From Kordiimonas marina (lineage in GTDB: Bacteria; Pseudomonadota; Alphaproteobacteria; Sphingomonadales; Kordiimonadaceae): 64,000 nucleotides of DNA. The translations under genes and the position numbers were made by a program. The DNA is taken from NCBI RefSeq assembly GCF_023006325.1, contig NZ_JAINDF010000001.1:488863-552862 (forward strand). Direction: 5' to 3'. The notes below the pieces were generated by a model. That model ran no database searches. It was not told the origin of the DNA and worked only from the letters and a program-made list of their open reading frames with translations. Shown piece after piece: positions 37,300-45,989 of the stretch (position 1 is its first letter; every line of letters starts with the position of its first letter).

Positions 37300-37396
37300 T
37301 GTCACTCCGGGACTTGATCCCGGAGTCCATGCCAGCCACCGCCTGAGCACCCACCAGCACCGTATGGATAGCGGGATCAAGTCCCGCTATGACAAA
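37300..37396. repeat. Nested palindromic intergenic repeat
   Basis: Two copies of a GGGACTTGATCCC-type palindrome face each other about 60 bases apart: CCGGGACTTGATCCCGG (37308-37324) and GCGGGATCAAGTCCCGC (37371-37387). Flanking GTCA...TCCAT and TGGAT...TGAC segments extend the pairing, so the whole element can fold as one long imperfect hairpin. It resembles dispersed palindromic repeats common in alphaproteobacterial intergenic DNA. Only one copy is seen in this window. Confidence 0.75.
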
Positions 37397-37398
37397 GG

Positions 37399-37791
37399 TT
37401 ACCGACACACCCCATTGGTCACACTGGTTTCCAGGATCAGGTCGACCTGCGCCGGGTCATCCACGCCCATGACGTGAAGGTCCGAGGGGAAGTCCTCGCT
37501 CTGCCTCATATAAAGGTTGGTGCCGTTCGTCGCCGCATAGGGATGCTCCCGCACCATCGCGAGCGGCTGCCTGATGTGGGGCGCGTTGCCGGCATAGACC
37601 CGATACACGCGCCCACCGATGGTCAACCGCAGGATCATGAAGTCTTCCATATTGGTCTCGACCTCCGCCGCCTGCACATGATGGACACACACATCCACCA
37701 GCGGAATGTCCTTGTAAGGTGCATCGGCAGAAGATGCCACCGTGGCAGCGGAGGCCATCAACGCTATCGCCGGAATGCCCATCGCTGCCAT
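37399..37791 (-). CDS. Small secreted protein coupled to the motor-like genes
   Basis: About 130 residues with a signal peptide (MAAMGIPAIALMASAATVASSADA). The mature part has two cysteines, one near its start (VDVCVHH) and one at its extreme end (NGVCR), so a disulfide could close the domain. I do not recognise the family. Its ATG at 37791 shares a base with the stop of the upstream OmpA-like gene (TGATG), implying translational coupling and a joint role in the periplasm. Confidence 0.7.
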   Translation of the reverse strand: MAAMGIPAIALMASAATVASSADAPYKDIPLVDVCVHHVQAAEVETNMEDFMILRLTIGGRVYRVYAGNAPHIRQPLAMVREHPYAATNGTNLYMRQSEDFPSDLHVMGVDDPAQVDLILETSVTNGVCR

Positions 37792-38885
37792 CACCGCTGC
37801 GTCAGGCGCATTTCGATGCGGCGGTTGCGGCTGTAGGCGAAGACGTTATCGCCGGGGTCGATGGGCTGGTATTCGCCGAAGCCGGTGGCGGCGAGCCGTT
37901 CGGGCGGCACGCCGACCGAGATCAGGAACTGCACCACGGCGATGGCGCGCGCGGACGACAGCTCCCAGTTGTTGGCGAACTGGGCGTTGGAGATGGGCCG
38001 CTTGTCGGTGTGGCCATCGACACGCAGAATCCAGTGCAGGTCTTTCGGGATCTCGTGCGAAATGTCGATCAGCGTGGCGGCGAACTTACGCAGCTCCGCC
38101 TTGCCCTCGGGCCCGAGGTCGGCGCTCCCGGATGAGAACAGCAGTTCGGACGAGAAGACAAAACGGTCGCCTTCCACCCGGATTTCCGGCCGGTTGGACA
38201 GCACCTGCTTCAAGCGCCCGAAAAATTCCGAGCGGTAGCCCGCCAGTTCTTCCACCTTGCTGGCAAGCGCGCGGTTGAGCCTCCGGCCCATATCGACGAT
38301 GACAGCCTGGTTGCGCTTGTCCCGCTCCTCACTGGCCTCAAGGGCAGATTCCAGCCGCCCGAGCTGTTCCCGGAGCGCGGTGATGTTTTTCTGCAGAAGC
38401 GCCACCTGTTCCTGCGCACGGGCCGATATGGTGCGTTCCTGTTCCAGCGCCTTCGAGCTGTCACCATACTTGGCGGTGAGGTCCTTGGCCTGGGCCTCGA
38501 GCGCATCGCGCGCGGCGGTGATGTCCTTCAGCTTGCTTTCGGCGTCTGTCAGCTGGCTTTTGGTGGTGTCGAGCGCGGCGCCCAATTTGTCCCGGTCTTT
38601 GTTGGCGGCGGTCAGCGAGGCGGAAAGCTCGCTCATGCTATCGCGGAGGGACTCGTTGGACTGGCGCTCCAGCTTCAACAGGTTGCCAAGCTGCGCCACC
38701 TGCCCACGGAGCTCCGCCAGCGCCTGGTCACGCCCGGACAGGGCCTGGCCGAGGAAGAATTGCGCCAGCACGAACATGGAAAGCAGAAAGATGATGACAA
38801 GCAGAAGCGTCGACAGCGCGTCAACGAAGCCGGGCCAGCTATTGTCATGGGCCCCGCCGCCAATGCGTCTGCGCGCACCGATCAT
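37791..38885 (-). CDS. MotB/OmpA-like peptidoglycan-binding stator protein
   Basis: A 364-residue inner-membrane protein. One N-terminal helix (about 20-46) begins with GFVDALSTLLLVI, where Asp22 matches the proton-carrying Asp of MotB and related stators. A long coiled coil follows (about 48-200), then a C-terminal OmpA-like domain (about 235-360) with VDGHTDKRPISNAQFANNWELSSARA (in parts) and RRIEMRLT for peptidoglycan binding. Its ATG overlaps the stop of the upstream MotA/ExbB-like gene (ATGA). No flagellar genes adjoin, so it is likely a dedicated envelope motor rather than the flagellar stator. Confidence 0.88.
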   Translation of the reverse strand: MIGARRRIGGGAHDNSWPGFVDALSTLLLVIIFLLSMFVLAQFFLGQALSGRDQALAELRGQVAQLGNLLKLERQSNESLRDSMSELSASLTAANKDRDKLGAALDTTKSQLTDAESKLKDITAARDALEAQAKDLTAKYGDSSKALEQERTISARAQEQVALLQKNITALREQLGRLESALEASEERDKRNQAVIVDMGRRLNRALASKVEELAGYRSEFFGRLKQVLSNRPEIRVEGDRFVFSSELLFSSGSADLGPEGKAELRKFAATLIDISHEIPKDLHWILRVDGHTDKRPISNAQFANNWELSSARAIAVVQFLISVGVPPERLAATGFGEYQPIDPGDNVFAYSRNRRIEMRLTQR

Positions 38886-40159
38886 TCGGCATCATCCTCG
38901 GTTTTATTATCGCTGGTAGCGCCTTCGTCCTTGCGGCGGCTGTATGTATCGCCGATGGAAACCGACGGACCCACGGGACGTTCAGGCGCCGGAGCCACGT
39001 TACGGCCTGCCGTATCGAACCCCGCCGCGATGGTGCGGGAGACCAGCTTAAGCTCGGTCCGCAGCTCATCCGCCAAATGGCCGGAGGTGCGGATCTGCTC
39101 CTCGATCAGGCGTTTGATGCCGACATCGAGGTTGCGGATATGCTGTTTGGTGGTGTCATCGAGAACCGGCGGAACCTCCTTGGGTTCATGCGCCGCCATC
39201 TGGCCCGCCGCCAGCTTTTCAATCGCGACTGCGAGCGCCTTGCTCGTCTCCTCGGTGCGCTTGGCCTGGTCGGCCTGCACGGTCATGCGGTCGGACAGGG
39301 CTGAAAGCGATTCGGCGATCGCACCCATGGCGGCCTGCGCCTCGGCGCGGCTTTCCTCCCCATGCTTGATGGTGCGTTCCAGCTTCTCGATACCGTCGGC
39401 GGTCTGTTCCATCAGCGCGGTCATATAGGCGCTGGGGCTTGAGACACCTTCGGACATTTCGCCGCGTGACAGGTGAGTGACGGACGCGAGCCAGTCCTCC
39501 ACCGCGTTATAGAAACGGGTCTGTGCCTGGCTGGCCTGCAGGTCGAGGAAACCGAGCGTCAGGCTACCGGCGAGGCCGAAAAGCGAGCTTGAAAACGCCG
39601 TACCCATGCCGGAAAGCGGTGCTTCAAGCCCGGCCTTAAGCTCATCGAACATCAGCGCCATGTCGCCCCCGCCCGAAACACTGAGGCCCTTGATGGTGCC
39701 GCCGATGGCACTGATGGTGCCCAGAAGGCCCCAGAAGGTGCCGAGAAGGCCGAGGAAGATGAGCAGGCTGGTGAAATAGCGGCTGATCTCGCGGCTTTCT
39801 TCGAGGCGGGAGGCGATGCCGTCCAGCACAGAGCGCATCGACAGCGTGGAGAGGCGCATACTGCCCTCCGCCTGCGCGGACAGGAGCGAGGCCGCAGGCG
39901 CCATCAGCTTGGGCGAGACGGAGCTTGCCGCCGCCTCCTGACGCTTGAACGCCTTGATCCATTCGATTTCGGGCTTGAGGTCGAACACCCGGCGGTAGGC
40001 GAACAGCATCCCGATCAGCAGCGTGCCGATAATCACGCCGTTAAGTGCGGGGTTGGCCATGAAGGAGTGGGCGACCTCATTTCTCAGGAGCACCGCGATA
40101 AGCACCACGACCACCATAAATAGGGTCATGCGTGTGATGAATTTCTTCGGGCTTTGCAT
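38882..40159 (-). CDS. MotA/TolQ/ExbB-like proton-channel protein with long tail
   Basis: A 425-residue membrane protein. Helices at about 11-30 and 35-52, then the conserved pair FTSLLIFLGLLGTFWGLLGTISAIGG (about 127-155) and APLSGMGTAFSSSLFGLAGSLTLGFLDL (about 183-215), the MotA/TolQ/ExbB core. A cytoplasmic helical tail of about 200 residues follows, rich in Glu, Ala and Lys. ATG 40159 is preferred over 40207 because GAGAGG lies seven bases upstream. First gene of a three-gene coupled unit. Confidence 0.88.
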   Translation of the reverse strand: MQSPKKFITRMTLFMVVVVLIAVLLRNEVAHSFMANPALNGVIIGTLLIGMLFAYRRVFDLKPEIEWIKAFKRQEAAASSVSPKLMAPAASLLSAQAEGSMRLSTLSMRSVLDGIASRLEESREISRYFTSLLIFLGLLGTFWGLLGTISAIGGTIKGLSVSGGGDMALMFDELKAGLEAPLSGMGTAFSSSLFGLAGSLTLGFLDLQASQAQTRFYNAVEDWLASVTHLSRGEMSEGVSSPSAYMTALMEQTADGIEKLERTIKHGEESRAEAQAAMGAIAESLSALSDRMTVQADQAKRTEETSKALAVAIEKLAAGQMAAHEPKEVPPVLDDTTKQHIRNLDVGIKRLIEEQIRTSGHLADELRTELKLVSRTIAAGFDTAGRNVAPAPERPVGPSVSIGDTYSRRKDEGATSDNKTEDDAE

Positions 40160-40598
40160 CAGCCTGCCTCTCCCCAATAGCACTGACCGGAACGCTCGTC
40201 CCGGCATCGGGGCGGTCCGTTATCGCCCCTTTGTTCGTTACACCCTAGTTTAAGGGCATAATTGTGGCTTGCAATGGCTACATTCAGGGAAAAAGGCTGG
40301 GGGTATCATTATTTAGACGAAATGAGGGGCCGTGAGGCTGAAGGTGCAGCGGAAGGGCGCGCCTGCTGTGTCCAGGATCGCCAGAACCTTTCGGACATTT
40401 GGGAAAATAGGGAGGCCGTTTAAATGACCTTCGCTGCTGCCAGGGAAGCCCTTTCCACTGCCCCTTCACTGTGGACTCCCCGCGCGTGTATTCGCAACAC
40501 CCAAGCCTGCATAACCCCCATTCAAAAATGTTGATGAGGAATCGCCAGACCGGCTTATGGTACAGAAAAGCCGTTCGTGTATGAGGAGACAAGCCACC
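40160..40598. other. 439-base gene-free stretch
   Basis: Divergent gap between the channel gene and the alcohol dehydrogenase, so it should carry promoters in both directions. Open frames here (for example 40284-40592 minus) have no recognisable protein character. I see no clear operator or terminator. Confidence 0.5.
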
Positions 40599-41639
40599 AT
40601 GAAAGCCGTCCTGTATGAGGCCTTCTCAAAGCCACCGCACCTGACGACCGTGCCGGACCCAACGCCGGAACCGCACGGCGTCGTGGTGCAGGTTATGGCG
40701 ACAGGCGTCTGCCGGAGCGACTGGCACGGCTGGAAGGGCCATGACCCGGACATCACCCTGCCCCACGTGCCGGGCCATGAACTGGCGGGCACCGTTGCCG
40801 CGGTCGGCCGCGATGTGACGTGCTGGCGGGTGGGTGACCGGGTGACCATGCCGTTCGTCGCGGGCTGCGGCCACTGCCCGCAGTGCCACGCCGGACACCA
40901 GCAGGTCTGCGACCATCAGTTCCAGCCGGGCTTTACCCATTGGGGGTCGTTCGCGGAATATGTGTCCCTGCATCAAGCTGACCTCAACCTCGTCCGCCTG
41001 CCGGACAGCATGGATTTCACCACGGCCGCCAGCCTGGGCTGCCGGTTCGTCACCTCCTTCCGGGCGGTGGTCGACCAGGGTCGCGCCAAGGCGGGCGAAT
41101 GGGTGGCGGTGCACGGCGCAGGCGGCGTCGGTCTGTCGGCCATCATGATCGCCCAGGCGCAAGGCGCCCAGGTTGTGGCGGTGGATATTTCCGAGGAGAA
41201 GCTCGCGCTCGCGCGCACGCTGGGGGCCCTCGTCACCGTCAATGCGGCGGAGACAGACGATGTCCCGGCGGCGATCCGCGCAGCCACGCACGGCGGTGCG
41301 CATCTGTCCATCGACGCGCTCGGCCACCCGGCCACCTGCTACAACTCCGTCAGCTGCCTGCGGAAACGCGGGCGCCACGTACAGGTCGGCCTGATGGTGG
41401 ATGACTATAAGGATGCCAAGATACCGATGAGCCGGGTGTTGGCCGACGAGCTGGAAATTCTGGGCAGCCACGGGATGCAGGCGCACCGCTACGATGCCAT
41501 GCTGGCGATGATCGAGGCGGGCTCCTTGAAGCCCGAACGCCTGATCGGCCGCACCATCAGCCTCGAACAGGCAGCCGAAGCGCTTACCACCATGGATACG
41601 GCCACGGACCCCGGCGTCACCGTCATCACCGAATTCTGA
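40599..41639 (+). CDS. Zinc-dependent alcohol dehydrogenase family protein
   Basis: Medium-chain dehydrogenase of 346 residues. Catalytic zinc site: [10 protein letters not shown] (Cys) and the GHE-type motif [14 protein letters not shown]. The structural zinc lobe is [16 protein letters not shown], with its four cysteines. The cofactor loop is [26 protein letters not shown] (in parts, near 170). Substrate is unknown. GAGGAG precedes ATG 40599. It is convergent with the methyltransferase gene. Confidence 0.92.
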   Translation: MKAVLYEAFSKPPHLTTVPDPTPEPHGVVVQVMATGVCRSDWHGWKGHDPDITLPHVPGHELAGTVAAVGRDVTCWRVGDRVTMPFVAGCGHCPQCHAGHQQVCDHQFQPGFTHWGSFAEYVSLHQADLNLVRLPDSMDFTTAASLGCRFVTSFRAVVDQGRAKAGEWVAVHGAGGVGLSAIMIAQAQGAQVVAVDISEEKLALARTLGALVTVNAAETDDVPAAIRAATHGGAHLSIDALGHPATCYNSVSCLRKRGRHVQVGLMVDDYKDAKIPMSRVLADELEILGSHGMQAHRYDAMLAMIEAGSLKPERLIGRTISLEQAAEALTTMDTATDPGVTVITEF

Positions 41640-41653
41640 GCTATCAGCCGAGC

Positions 41654-42355
41654 TTACTCGGCGCCAAAAATATCCCTGGCGACCTGCTGGCGTATGCCTT
41701 CAAGCGGCATACGGTTCTGGTGCGCCGGGTTCAGGAAGATGGCTTCATACGGCGCCCGGCCGACATTCACCAGGGTCTGGTCGGCAACCGCCTTGCGGGG
41801 TTTGCGCCAGGCAACCAGTTGGCCATGGTTGTTTTCGACAATTGAATAGCTCAGCCCCTGCACGAAGGTCTCGACAAACTGCACGACACGGTAAACATCA
41901 CCCATCCAGCCTCCGCTGCTGTGCGGCTCAGACGCCTTCCTGACCTTCTTCCACCGGGGGATGGATTTGAGCGAGGCCGCATAGGACGACGGCCGGACAT
42001 CGTCGACGATGATGATGGAGCGTTCATGGGTACAGAGAAGCGCGTTGACCAGGTCGCGGGTGGTTTGTTCCGCCGTATGCAGGCCGTCAATATAGACCAC
42101 GTCGAAAATATCGCCGGGCTTGCGGATACTACCGAAATACTCATCGCTCGGGACCTGATGATAGATCTCATTGGCATGTTCCGCAGCTGCGGCCTCGTAA
42201 TCGAACTCGAACACCGGGTCGACCGCCACCTTGCGGGCTGCTGAGATTTCACGGAAGGTCAGGCCTTTGAAAACACCAATTTCCAAATAATTTGGTGCCT
42301 CAAAAAAATCCAGGAACGCCTGAACGACCTCATGCCGTTCGACCAGATTCTCCAT
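41654..42355 (-). CDS. Class I SAM-dependent methyltransferase (Methyltransf_24-like)
   Basis: A 233-residue protein with motif I NYLEIGVFKGLTFREI near 23-38, motif II VAVDPVFEF, and the signature FDVVYIDGLHTAEQTTRDLVNAL followed by SIIIVDDVRP. It is paralogous to the product of 55075-55836, which has the same LE(I/V)GV, VDPxF and DGLHxAxQTxxD elements. Such enzymes often modify sugars or glycans. AGGAGGAAAT before ATG 42355 sets the start. Confidence 0.82.
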   Translation of the reverse strand: MENLVERHEVVQAFLDFFEAPNYLEIGVFKGLTFREISAARKVAVDPVFEFDYEAAAAEHANEIYHQVPSDEYFGSIRKPGDIFDVVYIDGLHTAEQTTRDLVNALLCTHERSIIIVDDVRPSSYAASLKSIPRWKKVRKASEPHSSGGWMGDVYRVVQFVETFVQGLSYSIVENNHGQLVAWRKPRKAVADQTLVNVGRAPYEAIFLNPAHQNRMPLEGIRQQVARDIFGAE

Positions 42356-42471
42356 ATTTCCTCCTAGAACCATGCTGCGGGCAGGAAGAGTCCCCACCCG
42401 AACGTCATCAGGCGGGATCCTGCCCAAATGCACCCTTTATGGCAAGCGCCGACATGGACATGCTCCAAAAC

Positions 42472-42500
42472 AAAAGGCCACCCGAACCAGGTGGCCTTTT
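42472..42500. terminator. Terminator after suhB
   Basis: AAAAGGCCACC pairs with GGTGGCCTTTT around a 7-base loop, 24 bases past the suhB stop on the minus strand. Confidence 0.9.
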
Positions 42501-42523
42501 GAAATCTGGACGAAGCCCGGGGC

Positions 42524-43330
42524 TTAGCTCTGCTTGCGGCGGGCGCGCTTGATGACACGTTCCATCGGAGCGTGCAGCCGGTCGTTGGCGGCAATAAGGT
42601 CGCCCCGCTTCAGGATGTCGGTACCGCCGGTGATGTCGGTCACATACCCGCCAGCTTCACGCACCATCAGGATGCCCGCGGCGATATCCCACGGCTGGAG
42701 GCCGCTTTCCCAGAAGCCGTCATAACGACCGGCAGCGACATAGGCGAGGTCGAGGGCGGCCGAGCCGAAACGGCGGATGCCGGCAACCGACGGCATGAAT
42801 TCGGCCATTTCCGCCATGAAGACATCATGGCCTTCACGGCCCTTGAACGGGATACCGGTGGCCAGAAGCGCAGCTTCCATCTTGTCCCGGCCGGAGACGC
42901 GCAGGCGCGAGTCATTGAGGTAAGCGCCCTGGCCTTTTTCGGCCCAGAACAGCTCATCCATGATCGGGGCGTAGGTGACACCGGCCGTGATCTCACCATG
43001 CTCCTCAACCGCCACGGTAATGGCGAAGTGCGGCAGGCCGTGCAGGAAGTTGGTGGTGCCGTCGAGCGGATCGATGATGAAGCGCACGTCATCGCGCTTG
43101 CCCTTCACCTCGCCATGCTCCTCCATCAGGAAGCCGAAGTCCGGGCGGGCCCGGTGCAGTTCTTCAAACAGCAGCTTTTCAGCGCGCTTGTCAGCGATGG
43201 TGACAAAGTCAGCCGGGCCTTTTTTCGAGACCTGAAGCTGTTCGACTTCGCCAAAATCGCGGCGCAGGTTGCGGCTGGCTTTCATCACGGCAGAAACCAT
43301 CACGTTGATGAGCGGTGAACGGCGAGCCAT
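42524..43330 (-). CDS. suhB: Inositol monophosphatase family protein
   Basis: Mg-dependent phosphatase of 268 residues. Motifs: FLMEEHGE, FIIDPLDGTTNFLHGLPHFAITVAV (metal-binding DPLDGT) and GLQPWDIAAGILMVREAGG. The protein matches SuhB, which in E. coli also acts in rRNA antitermination complexes. AGGAG lies seven bases before the ATG. It is upstream of efp in the reverse sense: efp reads first, then suhB, 64 bases apart. Confidence 0.93.
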   Translation of the reverse strand: MARRSPLINVMVSAVMKASRNLRRDFGEVEQLQVSKKGPADFVTIADKRAEKLLFEELHRARPDFGFLMEEHGEVKGKRDDVRFIIDPLDGTTNFLHGLPHFAITVAVEEHGEITAGVTYAPIMDELFWAEKGQGAYLNDSRLRVSGRDKMEAALLATGIPFKGREGHDVFMAEMAEFMPSVAGIRRFGSAALDLAYVAAGRYDGFWESGLQPWDIAAGILMVREAGGYVTDITGGTDILKRGDLIAANDRLHAPMERVIKRARRKQS

Positions 43331-43394
43331 CGGCTTTCTCCTGGGGAAATGGGGTTACTCAAAACAATGAAAAACGTAAGGCGCAGCGCGGAGA

Positions 43395-43958
43395 TTAATC
43401 CGCGCGGCTCGAATATTCGCGTTCACCGGTGTTGACGATGATACGGTCGCCGACGTTGACGAACGGCGGCACCATGATGCGGAGACCGTTCTCAAGGATC
43501 GCAGGCTTGTAGGAACCCGATGCGGTCTGGCCCTTGATCACCGGCTCGGTTTCGGTGACCTCTAAGGTCACTTTTTCCGGCAGCGCCACGCCAAGCGGGG
43601 TATCGCCATGAAACTCGATGGTGACCTTCATGCCATCCTGAAGGAACACGGCGTCGTCGCCGATGTCTTCCGCGGAGATGGAAATCTGCTCGTAGGTTTC
43701 TTCGTCCATGAAGGTGAACATGTCGCCTTCGGCATAGAGGAACTGATAGTCCTTCTGCTCCAGGGTAACGCGTTCGACTTTCTCGCTCGAGCGGAAACGC
43801 TCATTCAGTTTGGTGCCTGAGACCAGGTCTTTCAGTTCCACCTGCAGGTAGGCGCCGCCTTTACCAGGCTGGGTGTGGGCGATTTTGGTCGCACGCCACA
43901 AACGGCCCTGATGCTCAATTACGTTACCCGGACGGATAGAGTTGCCGTCGATCTTCAT
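43395..43958 (-). CDS. efp: Translation elongation factor P
   Basis: Rescues ribosomes stalled on polyproline. The 187 residues show [26 protein letters not shown], the modification loop [17 protein letters not shown] with the lysine of PGKGG (about residue 34), and ANPLG-like [20 protein letters not shown] with the C-terminal [16 protein letters not shown]. Genes for the lysine-modifying enzymes are not in the window. Confidence 0.97.
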   Translation of the reverse strand: MKIDGNSIRPGNVIEHQGRLWRATKIAHTQPGKGGAYLQVELKDLVSGTKLNERFRSSEKVERVTLEQKDYQFLYAEGDMFTFMDEETYEQISISAEDIGDDAVFLQDGMKVTIEFHGDTPLGVALPEKVTLEVTETEPVIKGQTASGSYKPAILENGLRIMVPPFVNVGDRIIVNTGEREYSSRAD

Positions 43959-44257
43959 AGAACACCTCTTTAGATCGCATGAGTGTCAAAGAACAAAGTT
44001 TGGGCGCGTGTAACAGATTTGCCCCAGCTATGCAATCTTCCGTGCGTGCTTTTCTCCTTAGTCACAAGCGGGACAGCCACATTCCGCCTCCCGGCATTCC
44101 TTCACGCGGTCGTGACGCCAGGCCAGTCAATCCTTCTTGTATATAATGCCACCACTGGTATATATTTTCCCGTAACGCGTTCAGGACCCTCAGGCAAAAC
44201 AAGAGGCTGGGTTGCCCCATCCGGCCCCTCCCTTTGTGACATGAGAAAGGTCTCCCC

Positions 44258-45865
44258 ATGGATTCTACGACATCCGCGCATAGCTCAACCTCCCTGTACC
44301 ACCAGCCCCTGACCGGGGAACTGCCAATGACCGGGGAACGGCCCCAGCCTTTACCCGAAATCGCCAGCGTTGCCCCGGCGGTTCTCAACAGCCTGCCAGC
44401 CGCCGTGATGCTGTGCGACCGGCGCACTTTCGCCATCGCCTACGCCAACCGCAAAAGCGTGGAGATCGTGCGAGAGCTGAAGCCCTGGCTGCCCGATCAT
44501 GTCGACCCGGACAATCTGGTGGGGACCAACATCGATACGTTTCACAAGAACCCGGCCCACCAGCGGCGCCTGCTCGCGGACGATAGCAACCTGCCGCATT
44601 CGACGATCTTCCGGATCGGTACCGAATTCATTGAACTGACAGTGGATACCGTCGGCGCAGACAGCGACATGCTCAGCGTCTGTTGGGCCATTGTCACCAA
44701 GCGCGAGATGCTGCAGCAAATGGTGCAGACCATGCCACTCAACACCATGCTCGCGGACCCCGAGACGCTTAAGCTGACCTTCATCAATGAGACCAGCAAA
44801 AGCACGCTGAAGCGGGTGGAACATCTGCTCCCGGTGAAGGTGGACGAGATGGAAGGCCAATGCATCGACATCTTCCACAAACACCCCGAAGGCCCGCGCC
44901 GCATCCTGTCAAACCCCGACAACCTGCCCCACCACGCCGTCATCCGGCTGGGGGACGAATATCTGGACCTGAATGTCGCCGCGATCCGGGACAGACACGG
45001 CAGCTATATCGCCCCCATGCTGAACTGGTCGATCAGCACTGAGAATGTGCTTATGGCCCGCGATGTACGGGACGTAACTGCGATTGTTCAGGACGGCAGC
45101 GTGGAAATGAAGACCGAAGCCGAAAAGATGGTGAACCATACCGGCAACGGCGCCAACCGCACCCTGGCCATCACGGAGCATACACAACAGACCCAGGACC
45201 TGTTCAACTCGGTCTCCGCCGCGACCGAAGAACTGACGTCTTCGGTTGGTGAACTCCGGGACTCGATCCGCCGCTCTGAGGAGATCGCCGGAGACGCCAC
45301 CAACCAGGCTGACACGCTGAATGACCGTGTGGGACGGCTTGAACAGGCCGCCAAGGAAATCGGCGGCATCGTCAAGCTCATCGACGATATCGCAGGCAAA
45401 ACCAATATGCTGGCGCTCAATGCCACGATCGAAGCAGCACGCGCAGGGGAGGCCGGACGCGGTTTCTCGGTCGTCGCCAATGAAGTGAAGGCGCTTGCCA
45501 AACAAACCAGTGATTCGACCGCCCGTATTGCGCAGGCCATCAACGAAATCCGGACCGAGGTCACGAGATCAAGTGAAGACATCGGCCGTATCGTCGAAGT
45601 GATCCGAACCCTCAATGAAACCACGCAGGAAACCCGGCACGCGGCCGAGCAGCAAAGCGTCGCCACCCAGGAGATATCCAACGTCATCCACCAGGGGAGC
45701 GAGGCCATGGAGAATGTCGCCAAGAATGTCGCCGGGCTTCTGGACCAGAATGTCAACGTGATCGCCTCCGCCATTCGAGTGCTTTGGAAAACCGAGGATA
45801 TGCTGGCACCGAGCGCAGCACTCCGGGAGAAAGTCGGACACTTCCTGAAGGATAGCGGCATGTAA
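44258..45865 (+). CDS. Soluble methyl-accepting chemotaxis protein with two PAS-like repeats
   Basis: A 535-residue cytoplasmic chemoreceptor with no transmembrane helix or HAMP. Two PAS-like units of about 110 residues share the pattern IDxFHKxPxxxRRxLxxxxNLPHxxxxRxGxE (first near 93, second near 203). A helical linker leads to the MCP signalling domain (about 290-520) with [21 protein letters not shown] near 378 and GRGFSVVANEVKALAKQT. GAAAGG lies seven bases before the ATG. It likely senses an intracellular ligand or redox cofactor. No che genes adjoin it. Confidence 0.92.
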   Translation: MDSTTSAHSSTSLYHQPLTGELPMTGERPQPLPEIASVAPAVLNSLPAAVMLCDRRTFAIAYANRKSVEIVRELKPWLPDHVDPDNLVGTNIDTFHKNPAHQRRLLADDSNLPHSTIFRIGTEFIELTVDTVGADSDMLSVCWAIVTKREMLQQMVQTMPLNTMLADPETLKLTFINETSKSTLKRVEHLLPVKVDEMEGQCIDIFHKHPEGPRRILSNPDNLPHHAVIRLGDEYLDLNVAAIRDRHGSYIAPMLNWSISTENVLMARDVRDVTAIVQDGSVEMKTEAEKMVNHTGNGANRTLAITEHTQQTQDLFNSVSAATEELTSSVGELRDSIRRSEEIAGDATNQADTLNDRVGRLEQAAKEIGGIVKLIDDIAGKTNMLALNATIEAARAGEAGRGFSVVANEVKALAKQTSDSTARIAQAINEIRTEVTRSSEDIGRIVEVIRTLNETTQETRHAAEQQSVATQEISNVIHQGSEAMENVAKNVAGLLDQNVNVIASAIRVLWKTEDMLAPSAALREKVGHFLKDSGM

Positions 45866-45989
45866 GGGGGCACGGCCCAAACGGTCATCACGGGCGTACC
45901 ACATATACGTGTAGCTGCGTGATTGGACGGTGCGTGCTGCGGCCCCTAGCCTCGCGATACTTCACCCAAACCGCAAAGGTCTATCCTCG

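Noticed and set aside
37300-37396. CRISPR repeat units
   Set aside because: There are only two facing palindromes, not several direct repeats with regular spacers, and no cas genes.
37791-40159. Zorya anti-phage system
   Set aside because: Only the channel and stator pair is present. ZorC, ZorD or ZorE-like effectors are absent on both sides, so the name is not justified.
40284-40592. 102-codon minus-strand frame in the gap before the alcohol dehydrogenase
   Set aside because: Composition is irregular, rich in Trp, Cys and Pro, with no ribosome site or recognisable motif.
41641-41665. GCCGAG-CTTA-CTCGGC hairpin as terminator
   Set aside because: It overlaps the stop codon of the methyltransferase gene and no T-run follows on either strand.
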